Below are positions 8,071-14,968 of a stretch of 64,000 nucleotides of DNA, piece after piece (the stretch's first letter is position 1; each line of letters opens with the position of its first letter). The DNA lies in NCBI RefSeq assembly GCF_000731315.1, contig NZ_HG938353.1:1984001-2048000 (forward strand), in the 5' to 3' direction. Origin of the DNA: Neorhizobium galegae bv. orientalis str. HAMBI 540. Lineage in GTDB: Bacteria > Pseudomonadota > Alphaproteobacteria > Rhizobiales > Rhizobiaceae. Below the pieces are notes generated by a model. That model had not been told where the DNA came from. It did no database searches and saw nothing but the letters and a program-made list of their open reading frames with translations. The position numbers and the translations under genes were made by a program.

Positions 8071-8967
8071 TCAGGCAGCAGCAGCGATCAGGGAGCCGAA
8101 AGCTTCGCGGATGCTTTCGGCCACTGCCTTGCCGGGGACGGAAAGCTGCGGAGCCGTCAACAGCCGGATATCGAAGTTGATGAGTTCCGGCAGGCCCTCC
8201 TTCGCCCCAAGTATCTGCATGTCTTCTGTAACGTAGGAGCGCGGGAACGGCGCGATCGCCAGGTCGGATAGCACGGCGGCGCGCTGCGCCATCGTATGGG
8301 CGCTCGCATAGGCGATGCGATAGCTCCGCTTGTGCTTCTCGAGTTGGGCAATCGCATCCTGACGCCAGACGCAGCCGTCCTCCCAGACAGAAATCGGCAG
8401 CGGATCGCGCAGATATGCGGTGCCGCATTTGGCGCCGGCCCAGACCAGTCGTTCCGTGTGGATCATCTCACCCGCTGTCGCGAAAGGCCGCGTCGCGCAA
8501 TTGATCAGGGCCAGATCCAGGCGTTGCTCGTCCATCCGCTTCTTGAGCGCAAGGCTCATGTCGACGGTGACATCGACCATGATGCCCGGAAAGCTCTCGC
8601 CGAAATCCTTGAGCACCTTCGGCAGAAGGCGTTCGGCGATATCGTCCGGCGCACCGAGGCGCACCACGCCGGCGAGTTCCGGCATGACGAAACGTGACAC
8701 GGCTTCATTGGAGAGCGCCAGCATGCGCCGTGCATAGGAGAGCAGCATCTCGCCATGCTGCGTCAGCGACACCGAACGGGCATCGCGCAGGAAGAGCGTC
8801 GTCTTCAACTGCTCTTCCAGTTTCTTGATCTGCATCGAAACAGCCGACGGCGTGCGCAGAACCGCATCGGCCGCGGTCGAGAAATTGCCGGTTTCGGCAA
8901 TCGCCACAAAGGTGCGCAATACGTCGTTATCGAGCAGCGGGAGCGGCGGGCGGAATGGAACAGTCAT
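8071..8967 (-). CDS. LysR-family regulator (LrhA-like)
   Basis: A 298-residue LysR protein: winged HTH at residues about 12-70 (NDVLRTFVAIAETGNFSTAA, then SAVSMQIKKLEEQ), followed by a periplasmic-binding-like effector domain. The sequence resembles the LrhA/HexA branch. The ATG at 8967 (MTVPFRPPLPLLDND) is preferred over an upstream start that would add 14 residues. It is convergent with the corrinoid activator and faces away from the DUF1127 gene. Its targets are not shown by the sequence; the betaine cluster is one candidate. Confidence 0.85.
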   Translation of the reverse strand: MTVPFRPPLPLLDNDVLRTFVAIAETGNFSTAADAVLRTPSAVSMQIKKLEEQLKTTLFLRDARSVSLTQHGEMLLSYARRMLALSNEAVSRFVMPELAGVVRLGAPDDIAERLLPKVLKDFGESFPGIMVDVTVDMSLALKKRMDEQRLDLALINCATRPFATAGEMIHTERLVWAGAKCGTAYLRDPLPISVWEDGCVWRQDAIAQLEKHKRSYRIAYASAHTMAQRAAVLSDLAIAPFPRSYVTEDMQILGAKEGLPELINFDIRLLTAPQLSVPGKAVAESIREAFGSLIAAAA

Positions 8968-9180
8968 ATCAGCCTCTATCAATAATTCTGAACTTAAACA
9001 CCATATCATTTCGTTTGATTGAATGTCAAACGGGCGGCATACTCAAAAACATCGGAAGCAAGCGTCGATACAAAACAGAATTTCATGAGACGCATAATTT
9101 GCATCCGATTGATTGATGGATTGATGGCGTTCATTGTCCCGACTGAGCGTTGTCCCATGAGACACCCAAGGAGAACTGAC

Positions 9181-9390
9181 ATGACTATGATCACCTATCA
9201 GGAGAGCGATCGCTCCCGGTCCCGGCCGTCATCCTTCGCCCCGCTCATCCGCCCTGCCCTGGACGCGGTTATCAGCCTTCGCGATCAATGGCGTCGTCGC
9301 CAGACCGAAAGAATGCTGGAAGGTCTGCCGGCAGAAATCCGCAAGGACATCGGATGGCCGACGACCAATGCCGCACCGCATCGCCGATAA
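9181..9390 (+). CDS. DUF1127 small protein
   Basis: A 69-residue protein with the C-terminal Arg-rich DUF1127 motif: WRRRQTERMLEGLPAEIRKD followed by IGWP. In alphaproteobacteria small DUF1127 proteins act as RNA-binding or regulatory factors linked to phosphate, C1 or RNA turnover responses. A strong AAGGAGA lies 7 nt before the ATG at 9181. The 5' region (8968-9180) contains a short run of GATT repeats at 9107-9126 and a near-palindrome TGTCCCATGAGACA just before the ribosome site, which may be regulatory. Confidence 0.85.
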   Translation: MTMITYQESDRSRSRPSSFAPLIRPALDAVISLRDQWRRRQTERMLEGLPAEIRKDIGWPTTNAAPHRR

Positions 9391-9439
9391 TCCTCCCGCT
9401 CCATGGCCCGCCCACGCGAACAGCGAAGCGGGCCATGTA

Positions 9440-9493
9440 GTCTGAGACACGCATTGAGCCTATCGCCTTTGGCGAATTAAGTCTGCGACCCGC
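9440..9493. promoter_or_regulatory. Two 13-bp direct repeats upstream of the AraC/GlxA gene
   Basis: GTCTGAGACACGC (9440-9452) and GTCTGCGACCCGC (9481-9493) match at 11 of 13 positions and start 41 nt apart, about four helical turns. AraC-type proteins bind same-face direct repeats. A TGTCGCA follows at 9497. The repeats lie 125-180 nt before the regulator's start, consistent with autoregulation; the binding protein is inferred. Confidence 0.4.
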
Positions 9494-9618
9494 TTATGTC
9501 GCAAAAATGTTATCAGCCTGTCGTCGAAAGCCCTTCTCCGCCGCCTTTCCCCGTGCCAATGTCGCTTTTGAAGAAAAGCGGGCCGCAATGTACGGCCACG
9601 AACAAGGGGAATGACGGC

Positions 9619-10647
9619 ATGAATGTGATGACCAAAAACCCGGCAGCAAAGCGCTCTCTCGTCTTTTTTCTTGTTCCCCATTTTACCATGCTGCCTTTTG
9701 CGGCAGCAGTCGAGACGCTCAGAATCGCCAACCGAATGCTCGGCTACTCGGCCTATACCTGGCGGCTCTGTTCCGCCGACGGTGAAAAGGTCTATTCCTC
9801 GAGCGGCATCGGGATTGAGGTAAATTCGTCGCTGGCCGACGAACGTCGCAACCTCTCCGGCGAAAACCGTCCGAACATGGTCCTCGTCTGCTCGGGCGTC
9901 TACGTTGAGGAATTCAACAACAAGTCCGTCAACGCCTGGCTGCGCGAAACCTATAACCGCGGCATTGCCGTTGGAAGCCTCTGCACGGGAGCGCACGTTC
10001 TGGCCCAAGCCGGGCTGCTGAACGGCAAGCGCTGTGCGATCCACTGGGAAAACCTTCCGGGCTTTGCCGAGGCATTTCCGCAGGCGGAAGTTTATGCCGA
10101 TCTCTACGAGGTCGATTCGAACCTCTATACCTGCGCCGGCGGCACCGCCTCGCTCGACATGATGCTGAACCTGATCAGCCAGGATTTCGGCGAGAACCTC
10201 GTCAACCGCGTCTGCGAGCAGCAGCTGACCGACCGCGTCCGCAACCCGCACGACCGCCAGCGCCTGCCGTTGCGGGCCCGCCTCGGCGTCCAGAACGCCA
10301 AGGTCCTGTCGATCATCGAGGTGATGGAGAACAATCTCTCTGAACCGCTGTCGCTGGTGGAGATTGCCGACGACGCCGGCCTCTCCCGGCGCCAGATCGA
10401 ACGCCTGTTCCGTCAGGAAATGGGCCGCTCGCCGGCGCGCTATTATCTGGAAATCCGGCTCGACCGGGCACGGCACCTGCTGGTGCAGTCGTCGATGCCG
10501 GTGGTCGAAGTGGCGGTTGCCTGTGGGTTCGTGTCCGCCTCGCATTTCTCGAAATGTTATCGAGAGGTCTATAACCGGTCGCCGCAGCAGGAACGCGCCG
10601 AGCGCAAGCTCAACATGAACACCTCGCGCATCGGCGTGGTGGACTGA
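9619..10647 (+). CDS. GlxA-type AraC regulator (GbdR-like), DJ-1 domain plus AraC HTH
   Basis: A 342-residue regulator with an N-terminal DJ-1/PfpI-like domain (residues about 15-190; nucleophile-elbow-like SLCTGAHVLAQAG) and a C-terminal AraC double HTH (about 225-325; LSLVEIADDAGLSRRQIERL and VAVACGFVSASHFSKCYR). This layout is that of GlxA, CdhR and GbdR, which sense betaine, dimethylglycine or carnitine in pseudomonads. Lying between the corrinoid cluster and the dimethylglycine-dehydrogenase-like gene, it is the best candidate for the pathway activator; this is inference from family and position. The start at 9619 is chosen for AAGGGGA 8 nt upstream; an earlier in-frame ATG at 9496 would add 41 unlikely residues. 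Confidence 0.85.
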   Translation: MNVMTKNPAAKRSLVFFLVPHFTMLPFAAAVETLRIANRMLGYSAYTWRLCSADGEKVYSSSGIGIEVNSSLADERRNLSGENRPNMVLVCSGVYVEEFNNKSVNAWLRETYNRGIAVGSLCTGAHVLAQAGLLNGKRCAIHWENLPGFAEAFPQAEVYADLYEVDSNLYTCAGGTASLDMMLNLISQDFGENLVNRVCEQQLTDRVRNPHDRQRLPLRARLGVQNAKVLSIIEVMENNLSEPLSLVEIADDAGLSRRQIERLFRQEMGRSPARYYLEIRLDRARHLLVQSSMPVVEVAVACGFVSASHFSKCYREVYNRSPQQERAERKLNMNTSRIGVVD

Positions 10648-10665
10648 TCCTGGTGATTGCGGCTG

Positions 10666-11277
10666 TCAGCCCACCGCTTGCAGCACGACCGTATGATCCG
10701 AAAAGACCTGGTTGCGGCCGAAGCTCTTCGCCATGAACAGGAATTGTTCTGCAGCATTGAGGTAATTGTCGAAGGTCTCCGGACCGTAGACTTCTGCCAG
10801 TCCGATCGAGACGGTTATCGAGAAGTGGTTGTCGCCGGAAGCGATCCGCATATCGGCGATCTCAAGCCTCAGCTTTTCGCAGAAATCCGTTGCCGCCGCG
10901 CCGTCGAAACCGACCAGCAGCAGGCCGAACTCCTCGTCGTCCAGCCGGGCAAGGAGGTGCCGGCCGCCGCCGCACGCGGCATCGAGTTTGGCCGCGATCG
11001 CTTTCAGGACCTCAGCGATCGTTTCCTCGCAATGAGTATCGTTCAACCGCCGGAAATGATCGATGTCGACGATTGCGACGGCGCAGGACGCGCCCTCGGA
11101 AAGGCAGGTCCCCACCAGCGGTGAACCAAGCCGATAGAACTCCTTCAGATTGGCAAACCCGGTCAACGGATCGGCGGTGAGATTCGCCACCTCCATCTGG
11201 ACCGGTGATGGCGCAGCCCAGCCGTAGGTCAGACGCTCCTCCGTCTTCCGGAAGTGCTGGCTTTGAAGATAGGGCAT
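10666..11277 (-). CDS. Degenerate GGDEF-domain protein
   Basis: A 203-residue single GGDEF domain (residues about 30-195). The substrate-binding parts DIDHFRRLND and ISVG-like SITVSIGLAEVYG are present, but the signature reads R-L-D-D-E-E-F (111-117): both glycines of GGDEF are replaced by Asp and the following Asp by Glu. Such a site should not make cyclic-di-GMP; a GTP-binding or partner-binding role is more likely. It lies 18 nt downstream of a two-receiver response regulator and is probably co-transcribed with it. The AraC gene is convergent, 18 nt away. Confidence 0.82.
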   Translation of the reverse strand: MPYLQSQHFRKTEERLTYGWAAPSPVQMEVANLTADPLTGFANLKEFYRLGSPLVGTCLSEGASCAVAIVDIDHFRRLNDTHCEETIAEVLKAIAAKLDAACGGGRHLLARLDDEEFGLLLVGFDGAAATDFCEKLRLEIADMRIASGDNHFSITVSIGLAEVYGPETFDNYLNAAEQFLFMAKSFGRNQVFSDHTVVLQAVG

Positions 11278-11295
11278 GCGAAAGACCCTCGCAGA

Positions 11296-12144
11296 TCAGG
11301 CGACGTTCTTGACCGTCGAGTCCTGACGTTTTGCCTGCATCGACCAGATCTGGATCAGCGTATCCAGGTTCTGGTTGACGCGGCAGTAGAATTCCTCGTC
11401 GATGAAGGGCCGCAGCATGAAGTCGTTGCCTCCAGCCTTCAGGAAACGGGCCGAAAGCAGCCGGTTCGAAGAAGACGAAACGCCGATGATCCGCAGTTCG
11501 TGCGAACCGCGCACCGAGCGGATGCGGCGGGTCAGTTCGAAACCGTCGATATCGGGCATGTTGTAGTCGGTGACGACGAGGCCGATATCCGGGTTCTTCT
11601 TAAGGATCTCCAAGGCCTTGGCACCGTTCTCGGCGACGCTGACCCGGAAATTGTAGCGCTTCAGGCGGCTCGACAGCAGCGCCCGGGCGGTCGGGCTGTC
11701 ATCGACGATCAGGACATGGTGGCGATGATTGGTAAGGAACCGGCAGACCGATTCGGCCAGCATCTCGACCGCAAAGACATTGTCCTTGAGAATATAATCG
11801 ACGATGTCCTTGGTCAGCAGTTTGTCGCGCGTCTCTTCGTGAAAGGTGCCGGTAAAGACGATGGTGGGGATCGAGAGATCGACGAGATATTCCAGCGCCT
11901 CGCCGTTTTCCGCACCCGGCAGGTTGATATTGGAAATCGCCAGCGTGACCGGTTCGCTTGAACGGTCATAGGCAATCTGCAATTCCTCGAAATTGCGGCA
12001 GATCTCAACCTCGATGCCGAACAGCTCCTTGAGCCGGGTACCGATCATTGAGGTAAAGACGTTGGAATCTTCCGCAAGCAGGATGCGGGAGCTTGCCAGT
12101 GATTGGCCGGAATACTGCATCCCGGAAATGCCGAGGAATGTCAT
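11296..12144 (-). CDS. Two-receiver response regulator; first receiver lacks phosphoacceptor Asp
   Basis: A 282-residue protein made of two CheY-like receiver domains (about 20-138 and 143-265) with no DNA-binding output domain. In receiver 1 the acidic pair (AEDS), Thr and Lys are kept but the phosphoacceptor position is Asn72 (SNINLPG), so it cannot be phosphorylated normally. Receiver 2 keeps Asp193 (TDYNMPDIDG) but has Arg245 where the conserved Lys is expected (MLRPF). The gene precedes the degenerate GGDEF gene on the same strand. Its kinase is not in the window. Confidence 0.87.
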   Translation of the reverse strand: MTFLGISGMQYSGQSLASSRILLAEDSNVFTSMIGTRLKELFGIEVEICRNFEELQIAYDRSSEPVTLAISNINLPGAENGEALEYLVDLSIPTIVFTGTFHEETRDKLLTKDIVDYILKDNVFAVEMLAESVCRFLTNHRHHVLIVDDSPTARALLSSRLKRYNFRVSVAENGAKALEILKKNPDIGLVVTDYNMPDIDGFELTRRIRSVRGSHELRIIGVSSSSNRLLSARFLKAGGNDFMLRPFIDEEFYCRVNQNLDTLIQIWSMQAKRQDSTVKNVA

Positions 12145-12234
12145 GGTGCCCCTGTCGATAAGTAATTATCCCCTCTGCTAACAGCCGTAGTACAAACGCT
12201 TTGCAGAACCGTTAATCGGAACGGCTTTCTCGTC

Positions 12235-12266
12235 CAAAAACGGAACAGGCGGCCCGAAGACCGCCC
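12235..12266 (-). terminator. Rho-independent-like terminator after the dehydrogenase gene
   Basis: On the minus strand a GGCGG/CCGCC stem (12248-12252 with 12261-12265, 8-nt loop) is followed by a run of T residues (AAAAA on + at 12235-12239). It lies 35 nt after the stop of the dimethylglycine-dehydrogenase-like gene and before the response regulator gene. Confidence 0.5.
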
Positions 12267-12300
12267 GTCAATGTCAATGGTTTCTTACTTTAACCGGATT

Positions 12301-14814
12301 TCACGCGCGCAGTGCAACGTTGTCGGTGTCGAACGGGCTCTCGGCGACGACGCTGGCATTGTAGAGATTGCCGAGAATCTTGATCTTGAGCCGCGTGCCA
12401 GTCTCCGCATAACCCGGCTTCACCATCGCCAGCGCCAGAGACTTGCCGATCCGCCAGCCATAGGCACCGTTGGTGGCGCGGCCGATCAATTCGCCGGCTT
12501 CATTGTAGATCGCCTCAGAACCGCGGGCATCGAGATCGTTGGCGCCCTCGACGACCAGCGTGCAGAAATTCCACTTCAGCCCCTTTTCCTTATAGGAAAG
12601 CAGGCCTTGCTTGCCGAGGAATTCCTTGTCCGTCTTGATGAAACGGTCGAGACCGGACTCGTAGGCATTGTACTCGATCGACATTTCGCGCGGGATGAGC
12701 CGATACGACTTCTCGACCGACATGGAAAGCATGGCCCGAATGCCGAAGGGCTTGATGCCGAACTCGGCGCCGGCTTCCATCAACTTGTCGAAGATGTAGT
12801 TCTGCATCTCGATCGGGTGATGCAGTTCCCAGCCGAGTTCACCGACGAAATTGACGCGCAACGCATGGGCGGACGCCATGCCGACGGAAATTTCCTTGCC
12901 GGAAAGCCAGGGGAAATCCTTGTTCTCAAGGCTGGTGCGGGTGAGCTTCTTCAGAACCTGGCGAGACTTCGGGCCGGCCAGAACCAGCACGCCGAGCCTC
13001 TGGGTAATCTGGGTGAGTTTGACCGAGCCGTCTGTCGGCGCGAGCTTGCGCAGATAATCCTGGTCATGCGCCTCATAGGCACCAGCCGATACCAGATAGA
13101 AGCGATCCGGCGCCCACTCATAGACGGTGAACTCGGAGCGCACCCCACCCTGTTTGGTAAGCAGATGGCAGAGCGCGATGCGGCCGCGCTTCTTCGGGAT
13201 CGCATTGGCGAAGATCGAGTCGAGGAAAGCGCGCGCGCCCGGGCCGGACACTTCCATCTTGGCGAAGGCAGACATGTCGAGCACGCCGACATTCTCGTGG
13301 ACATTCTTGACCTCGTTGCCCACGTGGTCGAAATAGTTCGAGCGGCGGAAGGACCATTTTTCGACGATCCGGCCATCTTCCAGCGCCGGCGCGTGATTGT
13401 GACCGGTCAGCACCTCGGCGCCGACGCCGAGGTCTTCCGCAGGCACTTCATAGCCTTTAGGCGCAAACCAGTTGGCGCGTTCCCAGCCGTAGACGGAGCC
13501 GAACACGGCACCCATCTTCTTCAACCGGTCATAGACCGGCGTCGTTTTCAAGGGACGCGCGGCGGAGCGCTCTTCATCAGGATAATGCATCGTGAAAACA
13601 TTGGCATAGGCCTCTTCGTTCTTCTCGATGAGGTAGCCTTCCGTTGCGTAAGGGCCGAAGCGGCGCGGATCAACGCCCATCATGTCGACGGTGGGCTCGC
13701 CGTCGACGATCCATTCCGCAAGCTGCCAGCCGGCGCCGCCCGCTGCGGTGATGCCGAAGGAATGGCCTTCGTTCAGCCAGAAGTTCTTGAGGCCAGGTGC
13801 GGGACCGACGATCGGTGAGCCGTCCGGCGTATAGGCGATCGCCCCATTGTAGACCTTCTTGATGCCCACTTCGCCGAACGCCGGCACGCGCACGATGGCG
13901 GTCTCGATATAGGGCATCAGCCGGTCGAGTTCCTCGTTGAAGAGCTCGTATTCGCTCTCGTCCGACGGACCGTCGACGTAACAGACGGGTGCTCCGACCT
14001 CGTAGGGCCCGAGCAGCAGGCCGCCATTCTCCTCGCGCATGTACCAGGAGGAGTCCGATTCGCGTAAGACACCCATTTCCGGCAAGCCCTTGGCCTTGCG
14101 CTCCTGGATCGCCGGATGCGGCTCGGTGACGATGTACTGGTGCTCGACCGGGATTACCGGAATGTTGATGCCGACCATCTCGCCGGTCTTGCGGGCGAAG
14201 TTGCCGGTGCAGGAAATGATGTGTTCGGCCGTGATCTCGCCCTTGTCGGTCGTCACTTTCCAGAGCCCGTCCGGCTGCTGTGCGATGGCGGTGACGGTCG
14301 TGTTGCGATAGATCGTGGCGCCGAGGTCGCGCGCACCCTTGGCAAGCGCCTGCGTGAGGTCCGCCGGCTGGATATAGCCGTCGTCAGGATGCTGGATGGC
14401 GCCGAGGATTCCATCCATCTCGCAGAGCGGCCAGATCTCCTTCACCTGTTCGGGCGTCAGGACGTTGACCGTGACGCCGATCGTCTCGGCGATCCCGGCA
14501 TAATACATGTACTCTTCCCAGCGGTCCTTGGTGCGGGCGAGACGGATGTTCGAGACTTTCGAGAAACCAACATTCATGCCGGTTTCTTCCTGCAGTTCCT
14601 GATAGAAACGCACCGAATATTTATGCAGCTGGCCGACCGAATAGGAGAGGTTGAAGAGCGGCAGAAGACCCGCCGCATGCCAGGTCGAACCCGAGGTCAA
14701 TTCCTTGCGTTCGATCAGAACCGCGTCGCTCCAGCCCTTTTTCGCCAGATGATAAAGCGTCGAAACACCGACCACGCCGCCGCCGATCACCACCGCCCGT
14801 GCATGTGTCTTCAT
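12301..14814 (-). CDS. Dimethylglycine/sarcosine dehydrogenase family flavoprotein (DAO + GcvT domains)
   Basis: An 837-residue enzyme. The N-terminal FAD domain has VVIGGGVVGVSTLYHLAKKG (8-27) and TSGSTWHAAGLLPLF, where the His is the usual site of covalent flavin attachment. The C-terminal about 400 residues are an aminomethyltransferase (GcvT-like) tetrahydrofolate domain with the GELGWELHHP motif. The length and layout match dimethylglycine dehydrogenases (about 850 residues). It oxidatively removes N-methyls and captures formaldehyde as methylene-THF. Placed beside the betaine:corrinoid methyltransferase genes it would complete conversion toward glycine. No partner subunits of heterotetrameric sarcosine oxidase are present. 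The ATG at 14814 follows GGGGTTC; the exact substrate is inferred. Confidence 0.88.
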   Translation of the reverse strand: MKTHARAVVIGGGVVGVSTLYHLAKKGWSDAVLIERKELTSGSTWHAAGLLPLFNLSYSVGQLHKYSVRFYQELQEETGMNVGFSKVSNIRLARTKDRWEEYMYYAGIAETIGVTVNVLTPEQVKEIWPLCEMDGILGAIQHPDDGYIQPADLTQALAKGARDLGATIYRNTTVTAIAQQPDGLWKVTTDKGEITAEHIISCTGNFARKTGEMVGINIPVIPVEHQYIVTEPHPAIQERKAKGLPEMGVLRESDSSWYMREENGGLLLGPYEVGAPVCYVDGPSDESEYELFNEELDRLMPYIETAIVRVPAFGEVGIKKVYNGAIAYTPDGSPIVGPAPGLKNFWLNEGHSFGITAAGGAGWQLAEWIVDGEPTVDMMGVDPRRFGPYATEGYLIEKNEEAYANVFTMHYPDEERSAARPLKTTPVYDRLKKMGAVFGSVYGWERANWFAPKGYEVPAEDLGVGAEVLTGHNHAPALEDGRIVEKWSFRRSNYFDHVGNEVKNVHENVGVLDMSAFAKMEVSGPGARAFLDSIFANAIPKKRGRIALCHLLTKQGGVRSEFTVYEWAPDRFYLVSAGAYEAHDQDYLRKLAPTDGSVKLTQITQRLGVLVLAGPKSRQVLKKLTRTSLENKDFPWLSGKEISVGMASAHALRVNFVGELGWELHHPIEMQNYIFDKLMEAGAEFGIKPFGIRAMLSMSVEKSYRLIPREMSIEYNAYESGLDRFIKTDKEFLGKQGLLSYKEKGLKWNFCTLVVEGANDLDARGSEAIYNEAGELIGRATNGAYGWRIGKSLALAMVKPGYAETGTRLKIKILGNLYNASVVAESPFDTDNVALRA

Positions 14815-14968
14815 GGAAAGAACCCCTCTTCGGCCTCGTGTGGCCTTTTCGCAAACTGCAGGGACTATGCAATTCCGGCAGGCGGGCCAAACGCCTGTTT
14901 ACGACATGCCGGGAGCCAGCCCGCGACGATCATCAGAATGGCCGCGCGGGGCTCGGGCAGAGGGCCGG

